From Echeneis naucrates (Eukaryota; Chordata; Actinopteri; Carangiformes; Echeneidae), in NCBI RefSeq assembly GCF_900963305.1, contig NC_042525.1, positions 10,325,421 to 10,389,420 on the forward strand: a DNA stretch of 64,000 bases, written 5' to 3'. The notes beneath the pieces are model-generated. The model worked only from the letters and a program-made list of their open reading frames with translations. It was not told where the DNA came from and did no database searches. Shown here one piece after another: positions 1 through 12,721 of the stretch. Made by a program: the position numbers and the translations under genes. The stretch's first letter is position 1. Each line of letters begins with the position of its first letter.

Positions 1-79
1 AAAAGGACTGACACTCAGAGACTCACCCCATTCCAGTGAAAGCTGTTTGACTTCCACAAAGTCCAGGGCCCAGAACGCG

Positions 80-2692
80 ATGGCTGCAGACATCAAAATG
101 CTATTTTGTGTTGGACTTGCTGTTCTACTCACAGGTATGACATGAAGAATGATGTGTGGTCCAGCTGTTGGCAGGGAGCTCGACTTGCTCTTCTGATTCT
201 CGTTGGTCAGGTGTGGGACGGTCTGCCTTCATTGGTAAGAGCCACAGCAGAGGCAAGGATGATCCGGTGCTGCAGTATGTGGTCAACAACTCACTTAGGG
301 AGCACCCCGTCCTCACCAAACTCAAACTGGTGAGCAAGATAACTTAATCACTGATTTCATAACCCTTTGATTATTGTCAGTTTGTCACTTGTCTCAGTTA
401 TGCATCCTTGTCATCTACAAGTTTGTCAGTCTTACGTTGCTCAGAGTCTGACCAGGTCAAACAAAACATCTCATGTTATGTCTTAATTTCCACCTTTTAA
501 TTTGCTCCCCTATGAATTTCAGCTCAGGATTGTCCTCTTATTTTAAAGCTACCATGGATGCACACATTCCTACATTAACGTACACCAGCAGATCACTGAG
601 GTCAAACAGGCTGGTTGGTGATTAGGTGCTGAGAACTAAAGATGAATGTGGCTTTAAAGTTGCTGCTTTTAAAACTCACTACCAGTGGATCTCACATCTT
701 TTTTGAATGTGATATTATTAATTTTTTGTTATTGCAAGTTCTACAACTACAATAAACTGCTCCTGAAATTAAAATTGATACTAATTCTGATATGTACAAA
801 CATTGACCACTAGAGGGCTGCACAGCGTTACAGATCACCTGGGACCCATGTTAAACCAGTGCAAAGGAATATCTTGTCTATCCCATTAGTAACAAAATAT
901 AATGATATCCATATCGAATAATTCTATATTTTCATTTCAGAAAACCCTTGAGGACAGGTGGAGCATTATGATGGTTGCTGCTGAACAGGCACAGTTGATG
1001 GCAAATCTCATAAAACTTATCAATGGAACGAGAGCCATTGAAATTGGTGAGATCACGCAAGGTTAACAAACGTAAAAAAAATAAATCATGGAAGTACAAA
1101 AAAGCAAAAGACTGCTGAATTTTGAAGACTAGATACTATGTTGGTTAATATGAAAGCCATTTTTCTGGTTATATTTGGGAATAAATGGTAATTTTAAAGG
1201 ACAGAACTGAACAGTTGCTTTTACGCTCAATTGATCATTTAAAGAATGTTTGTGTTTGAATGTTTCATCTTGAACAACAAACTTCAGGAGAATTTTTGAA
1301 ACTGTAAATCATCAGCTGAATCCTTGAAATATGAATGTAGTGTTTTCAATACTGGACACGTGAAAATAAGATTGGATTTAACACTTTGAAATTGAACAAT
1401 ATGAAAAGGTTAACCACAAGCTATTTAAAAAACAAAATATTTTTTACAGGCTATGGTATGACACTTCAGTGAGTAGACATGTATTCACGAGCTAAAAGAA
1501 AAATGTGATTAACATGGTTGAATCTTGCAGGGATGTACACAGGGTACAACGCACTGAGCATGGCTTTGGCAATGCCAGAGAATGGACATGTGGTGGCATG
1601 CGAAATAGAAGAAACCTATATAAATATTGCCAAGCCATTTTTTAAAGAGGTAGGACATTTTCTTACTTATACATAATAAAAGCAAATAATTTAAAATTTG
1701 ATTTTTTTTTTTTTCTGAAACTTTTAATCTTAACTCGTAGTACCACCGCAAGTGACCGTACCCAAGTGCAGTGTGCCCCGTTCCTGACACTGTAAATGTA
1801 ACCTTTGGGTTTGACATTTTGCAAGTTTAGTGGGACAGATTGTTACCTCGGTCAGAACGAAATTGTGCAGCAGACAGTAAACTGTACATCTGCTTTCTGT
1901 CAGTCTGACTTCACAAACTGCTGAAGACAGGAGAGGAAAAAGGTGTCGAGTAAGGAAACTGTGTCACATCAAGATGCAGAGCCAAGTGGCAAAATCAATT
2001 TCTGTTTAAACAACCCTCCAAATCCTCTTTAAAACAATTAAGGAAAAAGAACGGTTAAAAGTCAGGCATAACTGACATATTTCAACTGTTTTTACAGGCT
2101 GGAGTTGAAAATAAGATAGATGTGCAACATGAAATTGCCATGAAGACGCTGAGTAAGTGCTTTTATTAATCCTGGTCGTGATTTCTGTTAAATATCATCT
2201 TAGTCACGGTAATATTTTGATGTCGATCCCTGTTTCATCAGATAACCTGATAGCAGCTGGGGAAGCTGGAACATATGACTTTGTGTTCATCGATGCTGAT
2301 AAATCCAGTTATGATGGATACTATGAAAAATCCCTTGAGCTCATACGCAAAGGAGGCATCATTGCTATTGACAATGTAAGTACAATTTTCACAAACAGGT
2401 AAAGCCTTTAGTCTGTGGACTGATTCAGAGAGGAGTAACAAGGACATTTAAGTCCTGCAGCATTTAGTCCCTGAGCTGGTCAGAGAATAAATGTGACTGT
2501 GAACACGATGAAACAGCTAAGTTGGTGTTATATTTGAAGGTGTTGGCGAGCGGGAGGGTGGTGAATCCTGCTCCTGATGATGTCACCGCCCAGATCATCA
2601 ATGCCCTCAACAAGAAGCTGCACACGGACCAGAGGATCGAGCTGAGCATGCTCACTTTGGGCGATGGGCTGACCATAGCTATTAAACGCTAA
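80..2692 (+). CDS. comtd1: Catechol O-methyltransferase domain-containing protein 1 (7 coding exons)
   Basis: Predicted membrane-anchored, SAM-dependent O-methyltransferase of the COMT-like class I family. Exons: 80-134, 211-329, 941-1046, 1531-1649, 2098-2152, 2242-2375, 2540-2692. They total 741 nt (246 aa); human COMTD1 is about 262 aa. The N-terminus ([19 protein letters not shown]) is a hydrophobic signal-anchor. The SAM-binding motif I region reads [19 protein letters not shown]. An acidic VVACEIEE follows, then [16 protein letters not shown] (metal/catechol-site region) and GGIIAIDN. The protein ends with [13 protein letters not shown], all typical of COMTD1. The start is the first ATG of exon 1. 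All introns are GT-AG and phases agree. The isolated open frame at 2157-2402 is exon 6 read through into its introns. The substrate is unproven in the family. The identification is sure; exon 1 is the least constrained part. Confidence 0.93.
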
Positions 2693-2698
2693 AATAAA
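2693..2698 (+). terminator. Poly(A) signal of comtd1
   Basis: An AATAAA hexamer begins directly after the comtd1 stop codon at 2690-2692. If it is used, the 3' UTR would be only some tens of bases long. No other clear hexamer lies in the next few hundred bases. Confidence 0.5.
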
Positions 2699-3263
2699 AA
2701 AAGTTCAACATATTTTATTCTACCATTGCACTGGTTATTAAATATGAACTAAAAACTAAATATACAGCTGGTAAACAACGGTGGATGCCATGAACTCTGT
2801 TTAAGGCTACACTGTGTGATGAGATTAAAACAACTCACACATCTAGAACACGATTTTATAAAATACGCTTTTTCTTTTGTAAAATCAACTGACAAGGGTG
2901 TTACTCTGTCACACATGTGGCAATGGTCTAAAGTTTCATGGTTTGTATTGTTTGTTTCTTAGTACACAACAATATTTCTTAACTTCAGTGATGCGAAAAA
3001 TAAAATAGATAAATATAATTATTATTATTATAGCTGTAGTATGTGTATATATATATATATGTTGTTTTTTTTTTGGGGGGGGGGGGGGCATCTACAGCCG
3101 GTAGATTCACGTCACTGCGACAAAATAGTGAAGCTGTCATCATGAATGTATCAGCTGATGCTTCACCTTTCAGCACCGCGGACAGCTCCGGCGGAGCGAC
3201 AACACGAGGCGCAGCTCTCCGCTCAGCCGGTCCGCACCTCAGAGGCTGCTTCCCGGTGTCAGG
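2699..3263. other. Intergenic: comtd1 3' side to filament gene promoter
   Basis: AT-rich up to about 3050, with a short (TA)n run and then an uninterrupted T run followed by a G run (about 3063-3089). From about 3170 it turns GC-rich and CpG-containing, as expected for the 5' UTR and core promoter of the filament gene that starts at 3264. No gene is seen in it. An open frame at 3043-3267 is composed of this low-complexity run and the UTR. Confidence 0.6.
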
Positions 3264-5738
3264 ATGAGAGGGACATCCGCGGGCATGACTTTGACCCAGC
3301 CGTTATGTAACGAGAAAGAGATGATGCACGGCCTGAACGATCGACTCGCGGGATTCATAGAGAAGGTGCATCAGCTGGAGCACCATAATTATTTGCTGGA
3401 GAGGGAGATTCGGGAGATCAGAGGGAAAGCGAAACCCGCATCCCGCCTGGAGGAGGAGTGTGGACCAGAGCTGAGGAAACTGAGACGGATGGTGCAGGAT
3501 ATAACCCGACAGAAGCATCAGATTGAAGTCGAGCATCAGAATTTAGAAGAAGAACTGTCCGACCTGAGGAGGCGACATGAGCGAGAAGCGCGGAGCAGAT
3601 CAGACGCTGAGAGCAACATCATGGTCCTGAAGAAGGACATCAGTGACGCCTACCAGGCTAAACTACAGCTGGACAAGAAAGCGCAGTCTCTCGTGGATGA
3701 GATAGACTTCCTAAAGAGGAACCATGAGGCCGAAGTGTCAGAGATGCACGACCAGATCCAGGATCTGCTGGTGACCGTCAGGGCTCATGACTTTGGCAAC
3801 CCCGGTATCACTGCGGCACTGCGCGACATCAGGACGCAGCTGGAAGGGTACGCAGTCACCGAAGTCCAGGAGGCCGGGGGAAATTTCCGATCTCAGTTTG
3901 CAAGGTTAACAGAGGCAGCCGAGTCCAAGAGAGAAGCTTTGAAAGCGACGCAGCAGGAGATCCAGGAGTACAGGAGGCGCCTGCAGGCCAGAAACACCGA
4001 ACTGGACTGTGCTAAGGGCGCCAGGGAAGCGCTGGAGAAGCAACTGCGCGACTTCGAGGACCACCACAAGGAGGAAGTCATTCAGTATCAGGTGAGTTGT
4101 TTCATTTTATTGTGTTGTTGACAAAGAAAAAAAAAAAGACTTTCTCAGATGGCATCCAGTACTAAAACACCTACTCTCCTTTCTTGCGCCAGAATACGAT
4201 CAAAGAACTTGAAAATGAGCTGATAAATTGCAAATTTGACATGTCGGGCTACCTTCGGGAGTATCAGGACCTATTGAACGTGAAGATGGCTTTGGATGTG
4301 GAGATACTGTCTTACAGGTGAGGTTTGCTAAATCTAGATGGGTTTAAAGTCAATAAACAGCTCTCAGAAAACATTTTTGTGGTGTTGTGGTTTTCCATAA
4401 TTCCATCCTCATATCCATCTTCTGCTTCTATTGTCTATCATTGATGCTGCATTTCAAAAGAAAGCTATCATTGGATTGGGGTTGACAATAGCAATGATTA
4501 ATTAAGACCTGATTAGTGCTTCGGTGAAGGAAAGAAATTCTTGTTAAGATTTAAAATCTTTTTTCATAATCAGCGATGTTCACTATTCAGTACAAAATAT
4601 TTGCCTCCAATTCTGCAGGAAACTACTCTGTGGCGAAGAAGCTCGACTTTCCATAGTGTCAGAGACCAGCATGTCTTTGCCCTACATCTACCACCAGTCC
4701 CCCGTTTACACCCTCCCCTGCCTCGCTCGGCCGGGCGGCCCACACAGGAGAGCCGAGCCCCAGTACAAGTTTGTCGAGGAGATCATAACTGAGACCACCA
4801 GGGAGATTGAGATGTCAGAATTTGAAGAGACAGGATCAGAGGAGACAGAGGGTGGAAAAGACGAGCAGGAGTGCAACAAAAGGGACAGACAGAGCAGTGA
4901 GGAGGAGAGTAATAAAGACAGTGGAGAGGAAGAAAATGAGCAGATTCAAGGATCAGTGGGAGATTCGGTGAATGGATGCGATGATGAAGACAGCGGGAGT
5001 TCCAGTGAGGTGGATGATGGTAAACAAGGTCGAAAAAGAAAAGAAGAGTCTGAAGAGTCTGACACTGAAGGAGAGAATGGCATCAACAAAAATATTCAAA
5101 GCAAAGATTTACTGAGTGAAAACCTTGAGGAGCAGGGATATGAACTGGGAAAAGGAGTCGAAATCACCAAAGAGAAAAATGATGGAGCTCAGAAAGCTGA
5201 AGAGTTTAAATCAGCGTTATATGTTGAGAATAAACCTGTCACTGATATAAAAGAACAGGAAGAAAGGTTTACCTCAGTTCAAGTGGAGAACGCCGAAGTG
5301 TCTGAAGAATCAGACAGAACCAAAGAGTTGAGCCGCGCCGCTCAAGTGCAAGATGAGAAAACCCCTGATTCTACAGCAGAGACAAGGTGCATAAAGCCTG
5401 AAGGGCCGATGGTAGCTGCAGGTACAGCTCTGAAGAGTGAGGAAAAGGAAAACATTCATGCAGAACAAAAGGAGATCAATAAATCTGAAGCTACAAATGG
5501 TGAGGACAAAGCAGCAAAAAGCACTGACGATGGCAATAAAAACCAAAATAAATACTCATCTCTAAACTCTGTGGAGAAAGGTCACCTTGAAGTGAAGGAT
5601 CAGAGGTCAAATGGTGAAGATGGACCTGAAACAGAACAGACTGTCTTGCTGAGCAAAAATCCTACAACCAGTGCTGAAATCAAAGCGACTGGACCAAAGA
5701 GCGGACAGGCTCAGAAACTGGAGCCAACAGAAGCCTGA
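3264..5738 (+). CDS. Type IV intermediate filament, neurofilament-M-like, with a very short head
   Basis: Exons 3264-4091, 4193-4317, 4619-5738 (2073 nt, 690 aa). Coil 1A begins almost at the N-terminus ([20 protein letters not shown]). Coil 1B, linker and coil 2 follow, ending in the rod-end consensus [18 protein letters not shown] then [15 protein letters not shown]. The tail contains [12 protein letters not shown], close to neurofilament-M, then about 300 residues rich in Glu, Lys and Ser without KSP repeats. One large exon covering head to coil 2, a short second exon and a final tail exon is the known layout of NEFM/INA genes, which supports type IV rather than type III. Only about 20 residues precede the rod, against roughly 100 in NEFM. 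A second ATG at 3285 could be the start instead. Expected role: neuronal cytoskeleton. The exact orthologue is not certain, so no symbol is given. Confidence 0.88.
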
Positions 5739-6143
5739 GAGGAAATCATGCACGATCAAGGCAGAGCAGAGAAAGTAGAGAGTAGCCTAATAACTCAGAG
5801 AAATAAATGAAAACCCCCTGTGCATTATCTGGATGGAAGGAGAGTGGACACTTCCACCTCAAATTTAATCAGCCAGCAGCTGATATGCAAATTTCAGGGA
5901 TGGCGAAGCTGAAAATAGAGAATGGCTTCACTGATGCAAATTCAAAGCAAAAGCTGAGCCAGGAAAGTCCTGTTGCTGTAATTCCTCTTCAAACAGAGAC
6001 AGCATGATTCTGTTTGCAGCAGATTTGCCTTTAAAATTTAAATCAGCTTGGATGTAATAAAACCACAAAAAGGATTTGGAATGTAAACGATGTAAGGTAA
6101 ATCCAGCATTTGCACTTGTCATGACCTGCTTTGTCTGCCGACA

Positions 6144-6149
6144 AATAAA
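6144..6149 (+). terminator. Probable poly(A) signal of the filament gene
   Basis: AATAAA about 400 bases after the stop codon. Another AATAAA lies at 5802-5807. Either could end the transcript. The open frame at 5807-6007 lies in this 3' UTR. Confidence 0.45.
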
Positions 6150-7622
6150 AGCAATATGAAACATTATGTTGAACTGTCTCTTAAAAAGGAAATCAATAAG
6201 AAAATTTGACCATACTAATGTTCGATAACTCATTTGTTCCACCGTTGATCATGTTTGGCAGATTGTCAGTTTTGTGACCATGTTCATCGCTCCAGCTGTC
6301 CCATGTCAACAGCAGGACTCAGCATGCAGAATTTCAGGGCTTAAAGTGAGAAAAATCCTGAGCCTGCATTTTTTTAAAATATATGTCTGCCAAACCGCAA
6401 TACGAAGGTTGCTGGTTTGATTCCTGATAGGGGCAGATGAAGAGTGATTGGGCTACAGCAAGGAAAAGCGGATAGTAAACAGATGGTAAACAGGACCAGA
6501 AAAGAGATCAGACCAGACCAGAGAGACTCGGATCGATTTCCGGTGGGGGCGGGTTAGTTGGTTAAGAGTAATGAACTGGGCTAATGCAAGATACGGTGCC
6601 CCCTTCGATGTATAATGTAGAATGAGCCGATCATTATGGAGAAATAACCCCAGGTAGGATGAGTTTTTACATCGCGGCCATATTCTTACCTGGAACAGGA
6701 ACAGAGATGAGTGTTACAAACACAATGAACAGTAATGCTAGACTAGAGCAAAAGTAGCAAGTAATGTAACGCAAGTGAAGTAAAAAGTCCAATACTTGTC
6801 CTTCAAATGTAGTGAAGTGAAAGTAAAAGTATCCCCCCCAAAATAATACTCAAGTAAAGTACAGATACTCAAAAACTGTACTGCAGTACTGTCCACCCCT
6901 GCTGATTGGCCGGTGATGTTAGTTTGGTTGGAGGGACTACTCAAACTGGACAATATTCAGCATCAACAGGTTTGGTTTTTTGTCCGCAGTCTGACGACAC
7001 TCGCCGAAGATCCGGCACTTAAAGCCCTGATTTAAAAAGTTATTTACGGTTTTAAACAGATTGTTTAAGCAGCCTTAGTACCATCCCATTCCTCCCACTG
7101 AACAATTGTTTGGTCAGGGCAGCTCAGGCCTCTTGATTAGCTTTTATATTTTTTCATGTTTCTGAAACAATCATCTACCAATAAGTTTAAAGATACATTT
7201 TGTCTTCAAACACCTAAGACTAGAAAACATGAGCCTTAAGGTTCTCCACAACATTTAACAGTTCAAGGTGAGTCACAAGCAAGAAACTGCTTGAAATAGT
7301 AAGCACAACGTATAGAACCAATGCTATGCCTTATCGATGACACCTGATTTAAAAAACAAAACACTAAATTGTCAAATTGTCTAAAGAGCATTTCTGGACT
7401 TTCTAAATAGGTTGGAGGATATTTGAATCCCCCCCCCAACCAAAATGATGTAAGGTTCATAGGTATCAGGGAAAAACATGGTTAAAATTCCTAGAGCAGA
7501 AATACAATCAGAGTAGTTCTGATAAACCCATTCCAGTCTGATTCAGTTCTCTGCTGGTCAACATTAACAAGTTAGTCAGGTGTCAACATCACATTAAAAG
7601 TCCATCTGTGAAGTTCAAAGAC
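6150..7622. other. Intergenic between convergent filament gene and vdac2, with repeat relics
   Basis: No host gene is seen. About 6373-6480 contains a tRNA-like B-box phrase (GGTTGCTGGTTTGATTCC) and looks like a decayed SINE-type repeat. About 6745-6905 is a fish interspersed repeat (next entry). The rest is AT-rich unique sequence. Confidence 0.55.
6745..6905. mobile_element. Fragment of a non-autonomous fish DNA-transposon-like repeat
   Basis: The stretch is full of AAGTA, AAGTAAAAGTA and CAAGTAAAGTACAGATACTC phrases and ends with CTGTCCACCCCTG. This sequence style belongs to a repeat family that is very common in teleost genomes. No coding capacity is visible, and neither terminus nor target duplication could be set. 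The family is assigned from memory of the sequence style. Confidence 0.5.
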
Positions 7623-7628
7623 TTTATT
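7623..7628 (-). terminator. Probable poly(A) signal of vdac2
   Basis: TTTATT on the plus strand, AATAAA on the vdac2 strand, about 860 bases past the vdac2 stop. This implies a 3' UTR from about 8491 down to about 7600. Confidence 0.5.
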
Positions 7629-8491
7629 GAAAATGTCTACATACACATTAGGACCTCCAAGACTTCCTGTGGGCTCTTGTCTCCACCCACTACAGGGAGA
7701 CAGCACTTTCCAAGAGAGCATGTGTGCAACCAGGTTACACTTTTTTTGGACAATAAGTTTGGCATTATTCTGAACAGTAATTGTGTGGCGTCCTGTTGTC
7801 TGCAAGTACTGAATCAGCAAAAACATTTTTTTGCTTGGTCAGCAAAACAAACAAACAAAAAAATAATAATAATAAACCCCAAAAAAATGCCTTTTATAAA
7901 GGAAGGTCACATGTGCAGCTATAAGAACATCAAACTCTGATGGCCGTGGGAAAACAAAATATTACAGAGCTTTAGTTTGTCCTTGTGTGCATGAAAAGGG
8001 AGGGTGCATCAGTTAAATAACAGCAGAAAAGCCTAGTGTACTTAATGTTTGCAAATGACGACAAAGGAATATCAGATGTTTATGATTGTAAAATCAGAAA
8101 AGGTATGACATTGCTCATCACACAAAACCGTTACCTGATGGTCTCACAAAACGGAGTGTCTGGGATTATCGCAATAAAGTCACGGAGTAGATGACAGGCA
8201 AAGGGATTGTATTGAATTTCATTATTATGGCAGTGCTGGACAGGAAAAAAATGACATGATTTATAAATAGTACACCACCAGCTGTCTTTGAAATAGATGC
8301 AGCTACAAAGTAAAAAGCAACAAAGGTAAAATGACAAAAGCACCAACTTGAAGTAGTACTCAAGTTAGAGTTTGTTGTTGTAGCCTTTGAATCAATCTCT
8401 CCCAAGATATTCCCTTGCTGGTTTGAGTTGGACATACATTTAAGGCCAGATTCTTCTGATATTCCCTAGTCCCTTGCAGTATGAGTAAAGT

Positions 8492-10836
8492 TTAGGCTTC
8501 CAGTTCCAAGCCCAGACCAAGCTTGTGGCCTCCTGCATTGATATTCTTGCCATCGATCAGGCCAGACAGGGTGAGTTTCACGCCTGTATAGGCAAGAGGA
8601 ACCAAGATTAGCAAATTACATGAGTAAACAACTATTTTCTCTGTTAGTCATTAGAATTGAGAATGACGGTTGAAGTGTTCAACTCATGTACAGAAGTGCT
8701 GTGTGGAAGGATTCCAGACTGAAGAGTGCAACTCTGATACACCATGTGATACAAATACAGGTAATTAAATAAAACCTGCATGAAACCACCTTACCTGGTC
8801 TTAGAGTCTGGGTGTATCCTACACCAACGAGGCTATTGTTGTTCACCTTAGCCTACGGGTAAAGAAAAAGCACTTCTTCAGCTGATGAAATCTATCATTT
8901 TTCTATTACATAATTATCCATACCTCCACAGCATTACTTACACTGATGGAGGCATCCTTGTCCAGCTGGTATTTGGCTGCAATACCAAAGCGTGTGCTGT
9001 TGCTTCCAGCAGTCCAGGCCAGGTTGACTGCTGTCTCCAGCTTGTCGCTCACCTTCTGGTAGATGGAGCCTCCAAACTCAGCACCATCATTACTTTAAGC
9101 ATTGTGCAAAAGAGAAAGATCTCATGCTAGATGCTGAAAAATTCTTTTTTTGATAATTTGTGCAACGGCATCATTATAATTGACAGTGATAGTTTGCAAG
9201 TATAGTGAATTTAACACTTCTCCTGTCCTCCTTGAAGTTGATGCAACATTTTGTCAGTAAAACTAAATTAACATGCCCATCTTTGTTACTGTGACTCCAG
9301 TCTTTTTTTTTTCTTTTTTTTTTTTTTTACACCTATTCAAAAGGGGTTAATACATTTCATTTTGAGCAGGCTAAAATCAGCACCTCTTCATTTGCACTAC
9401 AGTCACTGCTGTTCAGCACAAGTGAACAAATTCATTTTCAGTTACTAGCAGGGTTTATTAGTGCAAAGCTGCTCTGCTGCCCCCCCTTCAGGTTGCATAG
9501 TTCACTATTTGTGCCAACCAAAACATACAGATGGTGTTTGCGTTTGTTTTGTGTTAGGCCTTCCGAATGTTAAAATTTCTTTCCTGCTCATGCACTACAA
9601 AAACATAACATGTTCAGCTGTTTACAGACAATATTGCCTATCAATAAAGGTTTTACACCGCTACTGATAAGTGCAAATTATGTCAAAATCAAATTGAAAA
9701 GCTTTCCACTTACACATTGGTATGCAGCTGGAAGTCTCCTGTCTTGTAGCCAACGGCAAAGTTGTTCTGGGTCATCTTTGATTTGGCAGTGTCAAAGCTC
9801 ATCTGGTAGCCAGCGAGCCATCCCTCGTAGCCAACGACTGCAGCTCCATGGATGGTGGGACCAGCAAAGTCAAAGTCAACGTCACAGCCCAAGTTAACAT
9901 ACTCACGCTTGTAGGCGGTCTTGACTTTGCCACTCTTCTTGCTGTTGATGACAAACATCTCATTGATGTTAAATGCAAATCCCAGTGAAGTCAGAAGAGC
10001 TATTCAAAATGGCAAGAGTCAGGTTATGTTTTCTGCAGAAGACTGCAAGATACACCTAAAAGTAAAAAGCATTAACATTTTCAAACCCTGATGATTCATC
10101 CTCAAATACACACAAATTCCTACAAGTCTTACAGAATAAAGCTTCAAATTATAGCGACAATAACTACAATGCTCAACTGCATGAATTTCAGTTATTGTGA
10201 GACAAAATATGGCCTTAAATGTTCCTAACCATTAAACCCTATGCCATAGGAATTATCAGTATTGTGTTGCCACATACTAAATGCATGCTAAGACTGGGCT
10301 CACATGGCAAGCAACTACACTTGTCAGAAGCATGTGCAGCACAGATCAGGTTTCCAAAATATCTCCTCTGGTGGGGCAACACAGTGCAGGCAACATTTAT
10401 AAGCAAATCAATTTCAAGTCAAATTTATAACACACACACACACACACGCAAAAAAAATCTTAATTATGAGCTTACCCAGTGTTTGGTGAAAAGGTAGTGT
10501 CAAAAGTCAACTTCAGTCCCTTGGCAATCTATGAGACAGAGCCCATTTGACATTTAAAGCATTGACTGTTGTCCTGTCAAATGTACTGTGTAGGCACCAG
10601 CACCTGTTCTTAAACAACAGGTGCAAAAATGTTTCAAGACTTTTCCTAACCTGATCTTCAACAGTGATTTCTGTTCCCAAGGTGTTATCAGTGTTCCACT
10701 TTTCAGTAAAAGTCAGACCATATTCTGACCTCTTGTATTTAGTTTCCAGGGTACCAGCAACTTTGCTGGTATCAGTGTTGGAGGAGCCAGATGTTTTGAA
10801 TTCCTGCAAGAGAAAATTTTAAAGAGACACCAATGG

Positions 10837-10898
<62 letters not shown>

Positions 10899-11274
10899 CA
10901 ACAATAATAATAATAATAATAAGTTCTGATGAAATTGACAAACACACTCAGTGTTTACATTTTTCAGTCAAACCTTGGCTGGACTATTAGTGTTATACTT
11001 CATTCATTACTTATACCTCAATGAAACGTGCTTCAAAAAACAAAGAAATGACCTTACCACTCCACTTGCTGACTTTGTCTTAACATCAAGCTTCACCAGG
11101 CCAAATCCTGAGGAGAGGAATTATCAAATACAGACATTTTGGAAATTCTATGCAGTATTAACTTGCATTGGCAGCAGCAACACTAACATTACTGTTTGAA
11201 ACCATACCATAGCCTTTGTTGAAGATGTCTTTGGCAGACTTGCCCAGGTCAGCATATGAAGGAGGCACGGCCAT
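8492..11274 (-). CDS. vdac2: Voltage-dependent anion channel 2 (8 coding exons)
   Basis: Mitochondrial outer-membrane porin that passes ATP/ADP and metabolites; 19-strand beta barrel with an N-terminal helix. Minus-strand exons from the 5' end: 11274-11208, 11107-11058, 10803-10651, 10528-10476, 9941-9714, 9092-8942, 8852-8795, 8583-8492. They total 852 nt, exactly 283 aa, the standard VDAC length. The N-terminus is [20 protein letters not shown]. The porin signature region reads [19 protein letters not shown], followed by [14 protein letters not shown] and [18 protein letters not shown]. The C-terminus [12 protein letters not shown] and the RPGVK variant favour VDAC2 over VDAC1 and VDAC3. 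The splice site six bases upstream of the ATG shows that the 5' UTR begins in an upstream exon, probably at 12.44-12.6 kb. One donor (after 10651) is GTTAGG, weaker than the rest. Confidence 0.97.
10426..10449. repeat. (CA)n microsatellite in a vdac2 intron
   Basis: A run of about ten CA units followed by an A run, lying 27 bases beyond the donor side of the vdac2 exon at 10476-10528. Confidence 0.85.
10840..10922. repeat. (AAT)n microsatellite in a vdac2 intron
   Basis: About 26 AAT units with a short AAC interruption near 10894-10904, between vdac2 exons 2 and 3. Read on the minus strand it yields the poly-leucine frame at 10713-10904, which is an artefact. Confidence 0.95.
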
Positions 11275-12441
11275 TGTATCTGTTGAAAGAAGCAAAGAAA
11301 ATTTGTTAATTGGTACATTTCCACCTGTCTATGTCCAACTGCAATATGGGTCTTCCTCTTAAACTGTTAACTTTATCAATATGATGTAAACAGCACTAAT
11401 ATTTGGGTAATGTATACTTGGCTTTTTCTTGATAGTTAAATATAAAAACGTAACATCTGCACTTCATCGTAACTTATTGCTTTGTATTTTATGGTAGGGT
11501 CCTGTGCTTTATTTATCTGTGTTTGTCTTGATGAATGAAAGTGTGACTGTTTCTTTCTAAGAGCTCCAGACATCTGAATTACCCTTCGGGACTACTCAAG
11601 CCATAAATTGCAAATTTGAGCAGAAAGCTAAAGCCCTTGCACTACTAGGTTTAAAGTTTATGACTAAGTCTTACTACGATCCTACTGATGACCTTTACAC
11701 GAGCACACAACGATCTGCATGCAGACCACCACTGTCAGACACACAGCCTCTGCTGCACTCTGTCAAACCCGGTCATCTGATACCGGATCAGTTTTATTAT
11801 GTTTACGTTAAGTTAAAAGCGCATGTGCCCGCGCGCGCACACACATCAAATCGGCCGTTGTGCTGTTAAATTCCACTGTCATTGTGGTACCATCACAGCG
11901 TTGTATGGCTGAAGACAGTCAGCACCTCCCGTGTCTGACAGCCGGTGGACAAGGTTACCGAGGGAGGCAGGAGCCATTTTGCCGCAACGAGTGTGAGCTC
12001 CGTTCAGGCGTCGCTGTTAATTAAAGTATGACTTGGTGTGAACTGGCAGGCAGAGCTAGGCGTGGCTGGGACAGACGCCGGGCCCAATCAGCGGGATTTG
12101 ACAATCAACCGGCTCACTCGCATTTCCAGCGCAGGAAAGCCAACTAGGCCTCAGGCTGGTTAGCAAAAACTCAACAATTTGCAACTTCACTCAACAAGCC
12201 TTAAGTTTTTAATACTCCCTCGCTGTAGCTCCACAAGGCGCACGCCGCGTACTCGGCGTATAAACGTGTTGAACAGCTGAAAGCTCGCAGTTTTAACTTG
12301 ACGTGTGGGTACGCGGCATGCCGACCGCAGCTAGCCGAGCTAACTGCTAGCCTGCAGAGCACCGGTGTGTTGTAACGCTCGCTGGAGCACCGACTCCGGC
12401 TTGTTGCTGAGGGAGTCAGGGAGAGTGAACGGCTCTCTTAC

Positions 12442-12620
12442 CGGGAGGAGACGGGGCTTGCTGTTAGCTAACGAGACTTTTAAAGAGATGTTCCTCACAC
12501 CACACGGCCGAGGCGGGCGTCACCGGTTGGAGGGCGAGCTGAAGGAGACTGCACTGCAACGAAAGCCAGACCTATCTCAACCCCGGCTCAGGACCCGGGA
12601 CGGCCACGAATGTGCCTGAG
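12442..12620 (-). promoter_or_regulatory. Probable vdac2 5' UTR first exon and CpG-rich promoter
   Basis: Sequence from about 11880 to 12660 is GC- and CpG-rich against AT-rich surroundings. On the minus strand a strong donor (CTCCCG followed by GTAAGAG) ends at 12442. It fits the acceptor just upstream of the vdac2 start codon (exon end 11279). The first exon is therefore placed here; its transcription start (12620) is only approximate. A plus-strand open frame at 12365-12619 follows from the GC content and matches no family I know. Confidence 0.5.
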
Positions 12621-12694
12621 TAGAAATGCTGTTACGTCACAGTGTGGTTGCGTGCGTCACGCTGCCAGTAGTCAAGGCACCAGGCATACAGGTG

Positions 12695-12721
12695 TTGTGT
12701 GTGTGTGTGTGTGTGTGTGTG
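12695..12721. repeat. (GT)n microsatellite
   Basis: About 12 uninterrupted GT units just outside the vdac2 CpG-rich promoter. Confidence 0.9.

Noticed and set aside
2157-2402. Stand-alone 81-codon frame inside comtd1
   Set aside because: It is comtd1 exon 6 (2242-2375) read through both flanking introns.
3043-3267. Open frame of 74 codons before the filament gene, considered as a missing head domain
   Set aside because: It is in a different frame from the filament protein, starts in a T/G run and has no Ser/Arg-rich head-like composition.
10713-10904. Poly-leucine frame on the minus strand
   Set aside because: It is the (AAT)n microsatellite read in one frame, running into a vdac2 exon out of frame.
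12365-12619. Plus-strand open frame of 84 codons in the GC-rich region upstream of vdac2
   Set aside because: Composition follows the CpG-rich promoter, no family resemblance, and the region is better explained as the vdac2 5' UTR exon on the other strand.
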